This document shows, in pieces, positions 8,225 to 16,702 of a stretch of DNA of 33,890 nucleotides (the first letter of the stretch is position 1; the number at the start of each line of letters is the position of its first letter). The stretch is from assembly GCA_012729095.1 (NCBI GenBank), contig JAAYDU010000068.1:1-33890 (forward strand), in the 5' to 3' direction. Origin of the DNA: Methanobacteriota archaeon (GTDB lineage Archaea > Thermoplasmatota > Thermoplasmata > Methanomassiliicoccales > UBA472). Made by a program: the position numbers and the translations under genes. A model generated the notes under the pieces. That model did no database searches and was not told the DNA's origin. It saw only the letters and a list, made by a program, of their open reading frames with translations.

Positions 8225-8944
8225 ATGTATGCCATAGAGGTCAAGGACCTTATCAAGAACTACGGCTCCTTCCAGGCGCTGAAGGGCATATCCTTCAACG
8301 TGAAGGAGGGCGAGGTCTACGGGCTGATAGGCCCCAACGGGGCCGGCAAGACCACTGCGTTGCGAATACTGTCCACGTTGCTGGAGGTTACCAGCGGAAG
8401 CATACGCATACAGGGAATAGACCTCAGAGAGAGACCGGAGGAGGTGCGCCGGGTGATCAGCTACCTGCCGGAGGACGCCGGTGCCTACAAGCATCTGAAG
8501 GGACGGGAGTACCTGAAGTTCATAGCACAGTTCTTCGCCGATGGCGAGGGGGCCAAGGTACTGGTCGACCGGGGCCTGGAGATAGCCAACCTGGGCGAGA
8601 GGATAGACGATAAGGTGGAAACGTACAGCAAGGGAATGGCCAGGAGATTGCTGGTCGCCCGGGCGCTGATGATCAGGCCCAAGCTGGCCATACTTGACGA
8701 GCTGACCTCCGGGTTGGACGTGCTGAACGCCCAGGAGATCAGGAAGACCGTCAAAAGTTACGCCGGCCAGGGGACCACGGTGCTCCTGTCCTCTCACAAC
8801 ATGCTCGAGGTGGAGCTGCTCTGCGACCGCATCGCCCTAGTGAACGACGGGCTAATCGTCGCCGAGGGAACGCCCTCCGACCTCAAGCATAGGTACGAGG
8901 CGCAGAACGTGGAAGAGGTCTTCGTCAAGGTGGTGCAGCGATGA
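8225..8944 (+). CDS. ABC transporter ATP-binding protein (NatA/CcmA type)
   Basis: ATPase subunit of an ABC-2-type exporter. The 239 residues carry Walker A GPNGAGKTT (36-44), the Q-loop region YLPEDAG (80-86), a degenerate signature YSKGMARR (134-141), Walker B LAILDE (154-159), the D-loop SGLD (162-165) and the switch His191. The YSKGM signature in place of LSGGQ is common in NatA-like exporters. A weak ribosome site (AGGGGA) precedes the ATG. The stop overlaps the permease start by the ATGA arrangement, so the two form a complete two-gene exporter. The substrate is unknown; family members export ions, antibiotics or lipids. Confidence 0.93.
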   Translation: MYAIEVKDLIKNYGSFQALKGISFNVKEGEVYGLIGPNGAGKTTALRILSTLLEVTSGSIRIQGIDLRERPEEVRRVISYLPEDAGAYKHLKGREYLKFIAQFFADGEGAKVLVDRGLEIANLGERIDDKVETYSKGMARRLLVARALMIRPKLAILDELTSGLDVLNAQEIRKTVKSYAGQGTTVLLSSHNMLEVELLCDRIALVNDGLIVAEGTPSDLKHRYEAQNVEEVFVKVVQR

Positions 8945-10245
8945 GCAGCCTTTCCAAGATAATCAGGAAGGAGGTCAAGGAGCTGCTGACCCCGGCCACG
9001 CTCATCCCCATCATAGTCATCGCCGTGCTGTTCGGGTCCCTGGGCGGCGTGTTCGGGGGCATCGACGAGGCCATGGAGGAGGCTCCCAGGGTGGCCATTA
9101 TCGATCAGGATGGGGGCTTGATGTCCCAGGTGGCCGTGGCGGTCATCAACTTCAGCGCGGAGATCGTCTACGACGGGGACGACGTGCAGGAGGCACTCAA
9201 CGCCTTGGATGAGCAGGACGGGGTTTCCCTGTTCATCATTCCCAGCAACTTCACCGCCGATATAATGAGCGACAGGCCTGGAACCATCGAGGCGGTTTGG
9301 ATCATGAAGGGGGCGGGAATAATGGACTCCTTGCCTGGCGCCTCGGTGGAATCCGTACTCATGGGAGTGGACCATGCCATATCGTTCGCGCTCATAGAGA
9401 ACAACATAACCGACAACGCCTCGCTCATACTCGGCCCGACCCAGCTGACCGAATCCACGGTGTTCAAGGGCAAGACCATGGAGGGGATCTCCCCGATCCT
9501 CATCTCCAGCATGATGTCCTCCCAGTCTTTCGTCATGCCCCTGATAGTGATGATGGTGATCATCTACGCCGGCAGCATAGTGATATCCTCCATGGGCACG
9601 GAGAAGGAGAACAAGACCCTGGAAACGCTGCTCACCATGCCTGTGAGCCGGACCTCCATAGTGTTCGGCAAGCTGGTCGGAGCGGCCATAGTCGGGCTGC
9701 TCATGGCCGTCATATACATGTTGGGCATGAGCTACTACATGGACTCCCTCATGGGCACCGCGTCCTTCGACATGGAGCAGTACGGCCTGGCCCTGGGCAT
9801 CACCGATTACGCGCTGGTCGGCATCTCGCTCTTCGCCGCCCTGGTGTTCGCCCTGGCCCTGTGCATGATACTGGGCATATTCACCAAGAACTACAAGGCC
9901 GCCCAGACCATGACCATGCCTGTCACGTTTTTGGCCATGATACCCATGTTCGTGACCATGTTCACCGACTTCGACACGCTGCCGATGGCGGCCAAGGTAA
10001 TGGTGTTCGCCATCCCGTTCTCGCACCCTATGATCGCCATGCGCGCGCTGATGTTCGACGATTACGTGCTGGTGCTCTCCGGGATAGCCTACTCTTCCGT
10101 CGCCGCCCTGCTGGTCATGTTCGCCGCGGTCACGCTGTTCAAGAAGGATATCTTGCTTACGGGCAAGGTGTCCAACTCGGACAGGAAGAGCAAGGTCCCG
10201 CTCGTGGCACTGCTTCAGACCATCGCCAGGAAGCGCAGGAAGTGA
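8941..10245 (+). CDS. ABC-2 type transporter permease (NatB-like)
   Basis: A 434-residue membrane subunit pairing with the preceding ATPase. It has one N-terminal transmembrane segment (about residues 20-40), a large extracytoplasmic domain (about 40-185) that includes VAIIDQDGGL, and a C-terminal bundle of about five membrane helices. The segment EKENKTLETLLTMPVSRTSIVFGKLVGA between membrane helices is the conserved coupling region of NatB/ABC-2 permeases. The C-terminus is basic (ARKRRK). A pyrimidine-rich, T-ended stretch directly after the stop probably terminates the operon. Confidence 0.92.
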   Translation: MSSLSKIIRKEVKELLTPATLIPIIVIAVLFGSLGGVFGGIDEAMEEAPRVAIIDQDGGLMSQVAVAVINFSAEIVYDGDDVQEALNALDEQDGVSLFIIPSNFTADIMSDRPGTIEAVWIMKGAGIMDSLPGASVESVLMGVDHAISFALIENNITDNASLILGPTQLTESTVFKGKTMEGISPILISSMMSSQSFVMPLIVMMVIIYAGSIVISSMGTEKENKTLETLLTMPVSRTSIVFGKLVGAAIVGLLMAVIYMLGMSYYMDSLMGTASFDMEQYGLALGITDYALVGISLFAALVFALALCMILGIFTKNYKAAQTMTMPVTFLAMIPMFVTMFTDFDTLPMAAKVMVFAIPFSHPMIAMRALMFDDYVLVLSGIAYSSVAALLVMFAAVTLFKKDILLTGKVSNSDRKSKVPLVALLQTIARKRRK

Positions 10246-10273
10246 AAACCCCTTACCCGCCCCCATTTTTTTC
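10246..10273 (+). terminator. Pyrimidine-rich terminator after the ABC exporter operon
   Basis: The gap between the permease stop and the convergent helicase gene reads as a C-rich stretch ending in seven T (10266-10272). Archaeal RNA polymerase terminates on T runs without needing a hairpin, and no strong stem is visible. Confidence 0.5.
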
Positions 10274-10296
10274 GACAGGGAACGAAAAGCCCCCGC

Positions 10297-11730
10297 TCAC
10301 TGCATGGATATGGGCGGAAGCTCCCGGTGGACTATCTCCACCTTCAGCTTCTTGTCCCCGGCCCTGAGCGTCTTCAGCTCCATCAGCACCTTCTTGGCCG
10401 CGTCCTTGTGGATCTCGAACTCCGTGCGATCATCGAACATGTTGATATTCCCAATGGCGAGCTCGGGCACCCTCATCTTGCGGTTGAGAAGCTCCAGCAG
10501 GGTGGATCGCTCCACAGGTTCCGAGTCCCCGGCCACCACCTTGAAGAGCACCATGCCGAACAGGTCCGCCTGGTCCTCGAAGTCCATCACCCTGCGGATG
10601 ATGTCCTTGCGGCCGCTCTCCGGAACGTCCTCCTTGGATATCTCGGTCACACCGAACTCGTTGATCTTCTTGAGCAGGTGCACCTCCTTGGAGGTGATGA
10701 ACGTGATGGCTATGCCTTCCTTGCCGGCGCGCCCGGTCCTGCCTATGCGGTGCACGTACACCTCTGGGTCCTCGGGGATATCATAGTTGATGACGTGAGT
10801 GACGCCATCGATATCCAGTCCGCGGGCGGCCACGTCGGTGGCTATGAGCACGTCCGTCTTTCCCGAACGGAATTCGTTCAGCACCTTCTCGCGCTTGGCC
10901 TGCGTGAGGTCCCCGTGCAGCTCCCCCACCCGGTATCCGTAGGACGCCAGCCTCTTGGTGATTATGTCCACCATCACCTTGGTCTGCACGAACACCATTG
11001 CCTTGGGCCTGTAGGCGTCCAGTACGCGGCACAGGGCCCATATCTTGTTCTTGCGCTCGATGTTGAAGTAGACCTGCTTGGTGGTGGGGAGCACTATCTG
11101 CTCCTCCCCTATCATTATGGTCTCCGGGTCCACCATGTGGCGGGAGGCGATCTCCTTTATCGCTTCCGGTATCGTCGCCGAGAACAGAAGGGTCTGCCTC
11201 TGCTTCTTGACCTTGGACACTATGTACTCTATGTCCTCGATGAACCCCATGTCCAGCATGCGGTCCGCCTCGTCCAGCACCAGCACCTCTATCTCGCTCA
11301 GGGACAGCGTTCCGCGGCGCAGGTGATCGATGACGCGCCCGGGCGTTCCTACCACTATGTCCACACCCTTGCGGAAGGCGTCTATCTGATCGTCGATGGA
11401 CTTACCGCCGTATACCGGAAGAACACGGACGTCGTCCATGTAGTATGAGAGCTTCTTCAGCTCGTTAGAGACCTGCGCCCCCAGTTCCCTGGTGGGAACG
11501 AGGATGAGCGAGAATGGCTTGACACCCTTCGTGAGGGATTCCAGTATAGGTATGCCGAAGGCGGCCGTCTTGCCGGTGCCGGTCTGCGCCTGGGCTATGA
11601 CGTCCTTGCCCTTCATGGTAAGAGGTAATGTCTCCACCTGCACCGGGGTAGGTTCCAGGAACCCCATGCGCTCGATGGCTTTCATGATCTCCTCCCTGAG
11701 ACCAAAATCTTGGAAACTTGACATCTTCAT
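10297..11730 (-). CDS. DEAD-box ATP-dependent RNA helicase with C-terminal DbpA-like RNA-binding domain
   Basis: RNA helicase of the DeaD/DbpA type, likely unwinding structured RNA or assisting ribosome assembly. The 477-residue protein has the Q motif (about 24-31), Walker A AQTGTGKT (47-54), PTRELG (79-84), DEAD (153-156), SAT (184-186), RGLDID and HRIGRTGR (327-334). The segment from about residue 400 to the end matches the RRM-like DbpA RNA-binding fold (DRTEFEIHKDAAKKVL). The start is ATG 11730 (MKMSS) or ATG 11724; the codon before, at 11733, is GTG. It follows ppk2 in the same direction after 37 nt, and TATA-like sequence overlaps the ppk2 stop, so it may have its own promoter. Confidence 0.93.
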   Translation of the reverse strand: MKMSSFQDFGLREEIMKAIERMGFLEPTPVQVETLPLTMKGKDVIAQAQTGTGKTAAFGIPILESLTKGVKPFSLILVPTRELGAQVSNELKKLSYYMDDVRVLPVYGGKSIDDQIDAFRKGVDIVVGTPGRVIDHLRRGTLSLSEIEVLVLDEADRMLDMGFIEDIEYIVSKVKKQRQTLLFSATIPEAIKEIASRHMVDPETIMIGEEQIVLPTTKQVYFNIERKNKIWALCRVLDAYRPKAMVFVQTKVMVDIITKRLASYGYRVGELHGDLTQAKREKVLNEFRSGKTDVLIATDVAARGLDIDGVTHVINYDIPEDPEVYVHRIGRTGRAGKEGIAITFITSKEVHLLKKINEFGVTEISKEDVPESGRKDIIRRVMDFEDQADLFGMVLFKVVAGDSEPVERSTLLELLNRKMRVPELAIGNINMFDDRTEFEIHKDAAKKVLMELKTLRAGDKKLKVEIVHRELPPISMQ

Positions 11731-11767
11731 CACTTCAGTTGAATGGGCATAGCCCTTGTTGTATTAA

Positions 11768-13261
11768 TCATTTGGAATCCTTCTTCGAAAGCTTGGACTC
11801 CATGGCCTGCACTATGGTCTCCAGGGTCTTCACCCGGGAGTAGTACTTGTCGTTGCTCTCCACTATGGTCCAAGGCGCGGCCTTGGTGCTGGTGCGGAAA
11901 AGCATCTCGTCCACCGCCCGCCCGTAGAAGTCCCACTTGTCCCGGTTCCGCCAATCGTCCTCGGTTATCTTCCACTGCTTCATGGGATCGATGTCCCTTT
12001 CCTGGAAGCGCTTCAGCTGCATATCCTTGTCGATCTCCAGCCATATCTTGACCAGCACGGTGCCGTTGTCCACCAGCATCTCTTCGAAGGCGTTGATCTC
12101 GTTGTACGCCCTCTTCCACTCCTCGGTGGAGCAGAAACCCTCGATGCGCTCTACGAGCACCCTTCCGTACCAGGAACGGTCGAATATGCGCATGTGCCCG
12201 GCCGGTGGGAGCTTCTGGTAGAAGCGCCAGAGGTAATGTCTTTCCTTCTCGTCGGACGTTGGGACGCCTATGGGAACGACCTCGTAGCCCCGGGGGTTGA
12301 GCTCGGCCGTCAGCCGCTGTATGGCCCCTCCCTTCCCTGCCGCGTCCCATCCCTCGAAGAGCACTATGGTAGGGATGTTCATCAGATTGAAGGTGCATTG
12401 CAGCTCTCCGACCCTCTTCTGTAACTTGTCCAGCTTGGACCTGTACTCGGACGTGGAAAGCTTCTTGCCGAGGTCCACGCCGCCGCGGGAGGAGTTGAAC
12501 ATCTGCCCCCCCTTGATGAGGGGATTGCTGTCCATGAACGTCTGGTTCCTCCCGCCCATCTTCATGAGGCCGTACTCCAGCATGCGGACGCTTGTGGTGA
12601 GTATCTTGGCGGAGGCGAACTTGTTGTCCTCCGCCTCCACTATGGTCCATGGCGCGTGCTCCCGGTCCGTGCTCTCTATCATCTCTTCGATCAGAGGCAC
12701 CATCTTGTCGTACTTTCGGAAGAACTCCACGTCGGCTGTGCTTATGGCGCAGCGGTCCAGGTCCTGGTCACGGTATTTCTCCAGGCGTTTCTTGTGCTCC
12801 TTCTTGCCGATGTGCAGGAAGAACTTCATGATAAGGTAGCCGTCGTCGGAGAGCATCTCCTCGAACTCGGCTATCTCCCTCCAGGCCAGGCGGGCGTCGT
12901 CCTCCTTGCTCTCTACGGCCCTCGCCAATGATCTGAAGTACCAGGATCGGTCGAACACCGCGATACGTCCCCTGGCCGGTATGCGGACCATGAACCTCCA
13001 GAGGAAAGGCCTGAGCCTCTCCTCCTGGGTGGGAGCGGTTATTGGGTGTATCTGGAACCCTCTGGGGTCCAAGGGCAGGATGAACTTGTTGACCAGCTCG
13101 CTCATGCCTACGGTGTCCCATCCCTCGAAAACCACGATGATCGGCATTCCGGCGTCACGGGCCCGTCTCTGCAGCTCGCCCAAGCCCTCCTTGAGCTCCG
13201 GAACCACCCTGTCGTACTCCTTCTGGTTCAGCTTCTTTCCAGGGTCAACGTGCTCGAACAT
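11768..13261 (-). CDS. Polyphosphate:AMP phosphotransferase (two-domain PPK2)
   Basis: Transfers phosphate from polyphosphate to a nucleotide. The 497 residues contain two PPK2 domains in tandem, typical of class II PPK2 (PAP) enzymes that convert AMP to ADP. The C-terminal domain has an intact P-loop FEGWDAAGKGGA (302-313) and DRSWY (361-365). The N-terminal domain has the related FEGWDTVGMSEL (45-56) and DRSWY (104-108) but lacks the P-loop lysine, as expected if only the second domain is catalytic. The gene is divergent from the SelB-like gene. A phosphate transporter gene pair lies about 1.7 kb away, which fits a phosphate-storage role by context. Confidence 0.9.
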   Translation of the reverse strand: MFEHVDPGKKLNQKEYDRVVPELKEGLGELQRRARDAGMPIIVVFEGWDTVGMSELVNKFILPLDPRGFQIHPITAPTQEERLRPFLWRFMVRIPARGRIAVFDRSWYFRSLARAVESKEDDARLAWREIAEFEEMLSDDGYLIMKFFLHIGKKEHKKRLEKYRDQDLDRCAISTADVEFFRKYDKMVPLIEEMIESTDREHAPWTIVEAEDNKFASAKILTTSVRMLEYGLMKMGGRNQTFMDSNPLIKGGQMFNSSRGGVDLGKKLSTSEYRSKLDKLQKRVGELQCTFNLMNIPTIVLFEGWDAAGKGGAIQRLTAELNPRGYEVVPIGVPTSDEKERHYLWRFYQKLPPAGHMRIFDRSWYGRVLVERIEGFCSTEEWKRAYNEINAFEEMLVDNGTVLVKIWLEIDKDMQLKRFQERDIDPMKQWKITEDDWRNRDKWDFYGRAVDEMLFRTSTKAAPWTIVESNDKYYSRVKTLETIVQAMESKLSKKDSK

Positions 13262-13316
13262 CTCCTTTGGGGAATGGCAAAGGGGGATAGATAACGCTTG
13301 GCTCGGCGAAAGGCAT

Positions 13317-14291
13317 ATGAGCGTTCAGGGCTTGACTCCGTACATGGGCAACCTGAACGTGGCGGCGGTGGGCACCTTGGGGTACGCCAAGGACCTTGGG
13401 AAGAAAGGTACCGTCAGCGACATCACCATCTACGACATCAAGAAGGGCCAGGACACCGTCAGCATCCTGGAGCCCAGCAAGTACCCGGAGCGCATAAACT
13501 CCCTCTACTTCTGTGTGAACCTGGCGGAGATGGCCGTCGTGGTCGTGGACGAGATCAATGCCGCCTTCGGGGAGACGCTGCTCATGCTCGACAGCGCCAA
13601 CGTCAAGCGCGGCGTGTTCATACTGAGGAACTACCTCACGCCCGACCTCATCGCCCCCCTGATCAAGGACACGGTCCTGGTGAACTACACTTACATGGCC
13701 GACGACCCCATACAGCTGCGGGAGTTCCTGCTGGGCGAGGCTTCGAAGGTAGAGGCGCAGGGCGAGGGAAAGGGAATAGTTCCCATAGACCACCACTTCA
13801 ACGTAAAGGGCGTTGGCACGGTCATACTCGGTTACGTTGCGAAAGGCATCGTCAACCGCCACGACAGCCTGAAGGTGCTGCCGACCGAGCGCACCGCGCT
13901 GGTCCGTTCCATACAGAAGCACGACGACGATTTCGACGTCGCCTGCAAGGGCGACCGGGTAGGCCTGGCCCTGAAAGGTGTCGATGCCGAGGACCTGGAC
14001 CGCGGTTACGTCCTGACCAACGACCCGGAGATGAAGGTGGTGTCCGAACTCAACGTCCGTCTGGACCTGGTCAAGTACTGGCAATCCCCGATCAAGGAGG
14101 GCATGGTCATGCACCTGGGTCACTGGATGCAGTTCCTTCCCTGCCGGGTGACGGCCGTGAGCGGCGACGCCCGTTCCCCCACGGTCGCCCTTTCCCTGGA
14201 GAAGCCCCTCATAACCGGCCCTGGCTCAAGGGCCGTCATGCACTACCTGGAGGGCGGCAAGCTGCGCATCGTGGGCACGGTGGACCTCTAA
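13317..14291 (+). CDS. Archaeal SelB-like / EF-Tu-family protein with degenerate G domain
   Basis: A 324-residue protein related to translational GTPases. The N-terminal part (about 1-155) keeps the outline of a G domain but shows no GxxxxGK P-loop, no DxxG and no NKxD. The C-terminal half has the beta-barrel domains 2 and 3 of EF-Tu/SelB (FNVKGVGTVILGYVAKGIVNRHD, then GLALKGVDAEDLDRGYVL). This matches the described archaeal SelB-like family (aSelBL) of factors that have probably lost GTPase activity; the family assignment is from memory of its features. ATG 13317 is chosen because a TATA-like GGATAGATAA lies about 26 nt upstream; the frame is open further back through the ppk2 promoter. The end overlaps the convergent DUF47 gene by 4 nt. 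Confidence 0.8.
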   Translation: MSVQGLTPYMGNLNVAAVGTLGYAKDLGKKGTVSDITIYDIKKGQDTVSILEPSKYPERINSLYFCVNLAEMAVVVVDEINAAFGETLLMLDSANVKRGVFILRNYLTPDLIAPLIKDTVLVNYTYMADDPIQLREFLLGEASKVEAQGEGKGIVPIDHHFNVKGVGTVILGYVAKGIVNRHDSLKVLPTERTALVRSIQKHDDDFDVACKGDRVGLALKGVDAEDLDRGYVLTNDPEMKVVSELNVRLDLVKYWQSPIKEGMVMHLGHWMQFLPCRVTAVSGDARSPTVALSLEKPLITGPGSRAVMHYLEGGKLRIVGTVDL

Positions 14292-14914
14292 CCCATGCCG
14301 AAAGCCGCCCGGTGCAGGATGTCCGCCGTGGCGCTCAGGGCCCTCCCGGCATCCTTCAGGTGATGGTATATCTCCCTCTTCTTCAGCACCATCATGTGGT
14401 CCGGGAGCAGGAACACCTCCTTCATTCCGAGCACGTACGTTTCCTCTATACTGTTCTCCTCCTCCCGCATCCTTTCAATGAGACTGTCGGTCCTCTCCAG
14501 CCCCTTGCCGAGGGCCTTGACCCCTTCCACCACCTCTCGGGTCCCTATCAGCAGGTGCTCGGCCATGTCCAGCATGCAGCGGTCCGGCTCGACGCCGAAG
14601 GCGTCCATTTCCAGCAACGTCGTCCTGGCGAAGTTCAAGACAGTTTCCAGCTGCCTCGACATTGTGTACATGTCCTGCCGGTCGAAGGGAGTGGAGAACG
14701 CCTCCCCCAGCTTCCTCTCCATATCGTGGCGGAACACGTCCGTGCGCCGGTCAAGGTCGGTAAGCGAGCTCAGGTGATGGTCCCTCTCCCCCTGCATGGC
14801 GGCTCGCAGCAGCCCCACCCCTTCGGCGGTCATCTCGGCCTGATGCACGAGCATGGCGTTGAGGTCGTACCTCGGGGGGAACAATCCATCCAGCAGACCC
14901 TTCTTCTCTTTCAT
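14288..14914 (-). CDS. DUF47 family protein, PhoU-like partner of the phosphate transporter
   Basis: A 208-residue all-helical protein of the DUF47/PhoU-like superfamily, which typically accompanies PiT transporters and regulates or couples phosphate uptake. Helices alternate acidic and basic residues (LTDLDRRTDVFRHDMERKL, IERMREEENSIEETYVLGMKEVFL). It starts 1 nt after the transporter stop, with a strong GGAGGT ribosome site inside the transporter's last codons (14921-14926), so the pair is one operon. The stop codon is TAG, overlapping the convergent SelB-like gene's TAA. Confidence 0.87.
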   Translation of the reverse strand: MKEKKGLLDGLFPPRYDLNAMLVHQAEMTAEGVGLLRAAMQGERDHHLSSLTDLDRRTDVFRHDMERKLGEAFSTPFDRQDMYTMSRQLETVLNFARTTLLEMDAFGVEPDRCMLDMAEHLLIGTREVVEGVKALGKGLERTDSLIERMREEENSIEETYVLGMKEVFLLPDHMMVLKKREIYHHLKDAGRALSATADILHRAAFGMG

Positions 14915-14915
14915 A

Positions 14916-15944
14916 TCATACCTCCAACATGGCTCTGAGCAGTACCACCATAAGCGCGGACAGCAGCGCGGCCGCGGGTATGGTCAGGAACCACGATACG
15001 ATAAGGTCCTTGCCCACCCTCCAGTGCACGAGCCGGTGGTTCTCGGCGGTGCCCACTCCCATCACCCCGGCCGTTACCACCTGGGTGGATGACACCGGAG
15101 CGCCCAGGAAGGTGGCGAAGATCACCGTCAGGGAGGAGTTGGCCTGGGCCACCAGGGCATGCACCGGACCTATCTTGAAGATCTTGCGCCCGACCGTCCT
15201 CATTATACGATACCCGCCCCCCAGCGTCCCCATGGCCATGGCCGCGGCGCAGGCCGCCCGCACCCAAAGGGGCACTTCAAAGGTGGGGGATCCCATGGCC
15301 ACCAGCAGCAGCGCCACCAGGGCCATCTGCTTCTGCGCGTCATTGGCGCCGTGGGCAAGCGTCTGCACCCCGGTGGTGAACCACTGCAACCTGTTCATGG
15401 ACCGGTTCACGCTGACCGATGCCCTGCGCAACAGCAGCCTGGCCAGCTTCATGAGTATGAACGATCCGCCGAATCCCAGAATCACCGAGGCCAGCAGGAA
15501 GGCCAGGACCTTGGCCACCCCTGTCAAATGCCCGCATAGGAGCTCCCCCCATCCCCAGTTAACCCCGGGCATCCCTTGGAAGGCGATGCCGACCCCGACA
15601 AGCCCGCCTATCAGGGCGTGTGTGGAGGAGGAGGGTATGCCGTAGTACCAGGTGATGGCGTTCCAGAGGTTGGCCGCGGCCACCGCGGAGAATATGGACA
15701 TCCCCACAGGGCTGGCCACGTCGCTGCTGAGCACCCCCTGCAGCGTCAGCACGACCGCGCTGCCCCCTATCATGGCCCCTATGAAATTGCTGGTGGCCGC
15801 GGTGAGCAGCGCACCCTTCACAGAGGCGGCGCCCGACGATACAATGGTGGCCACGTCAGCCCCCGCGTCGTTGTACCCGTTGGTGAAGGCGAAGAGCAGG
15901 GACAGCACGATCCCGCCGATGGCCACGATGGACAGGGCGTCCAT
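14916..15944 (-). CDS. pit: PiT family inorganic phosphate transporter
   Basis: Cation-coupled phosphate permease with about ten membrane segments over 342 residues. Both halves of the inverted PiT repeat show signature motifs: FTNGYNDAGADVATIV and GIPSSSTHALIGGLVG in the first, LAHGANDAQKQMAL and VSSTQVVTAGVMGVG in the second. The start at 15944 (MDALSIVAIGG) is 4 nt after the stop of a CorA-like remnant; no other good start exists. It forms an operon with the DUF47 gene downstream. Confidence 0.93.
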   Translation of the reverse strand: MDALSIVAIGGIVLSLLFAFTNGYNDAGADVATIVSSGAASVKGALLTAATSNFIGAMIGGSAVVLTLQGVLSSDVASPVGMSIFSAVAAANLWNAITWYYGIPSSSTHALIGGLVGVGIAFQGMPGVNWGWGELLCGHLTGVAKVLAFLLASVILGFGGSFILMKLARLLLRRASVSVNRSMNRLQWFTTGVQTLAHGANDAQKQMALVALLLVAMGSPTFEVPLWVRAACAAAMAMGTLGGGYRIMRTVGRKIFKIGPVHALVAQANSSLTVIFATFLGAPVSSTQVVTAGVMGVGTAENHRLVHWRVGKDLIVSWFLTIPAAALLSALMVVLLRAMLEV

Positions 15945-15948
15945 GGCC

Positions 15949-16236
15949 TCAGAGCCATCCCCTGCGGCGGAAGTGCAGCCGCACGGTTCCGGTGGCTATC
16001 ATGGTCAGCGTCTTCAATATACCGTCCACGCGGTCGCTGACCGTTGACATGCAGGCGTCGGCAGGTTCGGACAGCATATCGGCGTACGTCGCCGCAACAC
16101 ACGCTTCGGTGCGGTCCATCGGCGATAGGGAGGTGGAGAACGGGCCTCCGTCGCTGACGTAGGCTATGGGGCCGGGCGGCATGCCTGCCCTCTTGGCGTG
16201 ACGCCTCTTCGTGAAGCGATCGCTGGACATCTCCAT
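15949..16236 (-). pseudogene. Decayed CorA magnesium-transporter remnant
   Basis: A 95-codon open frame whose parts resemble separated pieces of CorA. Residues about 9-24 (KRRHAKRAGMPPGPIAYV) resemble the CorA N-terminus, usually R.SKKAGLPPGTLVHVG. Residues about 52-83 (YADMLSEPADACMSTVSDRVDGILKTLTMIAT) resemble the coiled segment leading into the first membrane helix, usually YRDMLSGLLDAYLSTVSNRMNEVMKVLTIIAT. About 200 residues of the soluble domain and the whole membrane domain with its GMN motif are missing. It therefore looks like an internal deletion plus a C-terminal truncation next to pit. A short functional protein cannot be excluded because the frame is still open. Confidence 0.55.
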
Positions 16237-16240
16237 TGGC

Positions 16241-16633
16241 TCACTTTTTAGGCCTGAGGCTTAGCGAGGCGGAGTTGATGCAGTAACGGAGACCGGTCGG
16301 CTTCGGGCCATCCTCGAACACGTGGCCCAGATGTCCTCCGCAATCCGGGCAAAGCACTTCCGTGCGCAACATGCCGTGGCTGCGGTCCGACCGCTCCTCT
16401 AGCTCACCGGCGGACCGGCTGAAGCTTGGCCACCCGGAACCGGAATCGAACTTGTCGTCCGAGAGGAAAAGCTCCTTCCCACAGCCCGCGCAGACATAGG
16501 TCCCGGGGTCCTTGCATCCATTATACTTCCCGGTGAAGGGGGCCTCGGTGCCCTTTTCCCTGAGCACGCGGTACCGCTCAGGGTCCAGCTCCTTTCTCCA
16601 TTCCTCATCGCTCTTGACGACCTTTCTTACCAT
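16241..16633 (-). CDS. msrB: Peptide-methionine (R)-S-oxide reductase MsrB
   Basis: Repairs oxidised methionine (R-sulfoxide) in proteins. The 130-residue protein has both zinc-binding CxxC pairs, Cys48/Cys51 (CAGC) and Cys95/Cys98 (CPDC), and the catalytic Cys118 in RYCINSASL. The resolving-cysteine position of some homologues is a serine here ([10 protein letters not shown]), so recycling must use another thiol; Cys40 is the only other cysteine. The frame is open up to 16726, but ATG 16633 gives the normal family length and follows a GGGGTT stretch. It is divergent from the DUF6141-like gene. Confidence 0.92.
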   Translation of the reverse strand: MVRKVVKSDEEWRKELDPERYRVLREKGTEAPFTGKYNGCKDPGTYVCAGCGKELFLSDDKFDSGSGWPSFSRSAGELEERSDRSHGMLRTEVLCPDCGGHLGHVFEDGPKPTGLRYCINSASLSLRPKK

Positions 16634-16642
16634 GGGAACCCC

Positions 16643-16702
16643 GCCGATATATTGTCGGCCATGTTTATTTCCCTTGCTGCCTGGATAAAATAATATTCCA
16701 GG
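16643..16702. promoter_or_regulatory. Divergent promoter region with two small inverted repeats
   Basis: Between msrB and the DUF6141-like gene there are two dyads: GCCGA-N7-TCGGC at 16643-16659, next to the msrB start, and CCTGGA-N11-TCCAGG at 16680-16702, whose AT-only spacer (TAAAATAATAT) looks like a TATA element. They could be operators for a shared regulator; this is inference from position and symmetry only. Confidence 0.35.

Noticed and set aside
8794-10266. 490-codon minus-strand frame rich in His, Gly and Asp
   Set aside because: It lies antisense to the ABC permease gene; its composition is what a GC-rich coding strand gives in reverse, and it has no family motif.
13298-14938. 546-codon plus-strand frame over the SelB-like gene and the DUF47 gene
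   Set aside because: Arg/Gly/His-rich shadow frame of two well-supported genes; no motif.
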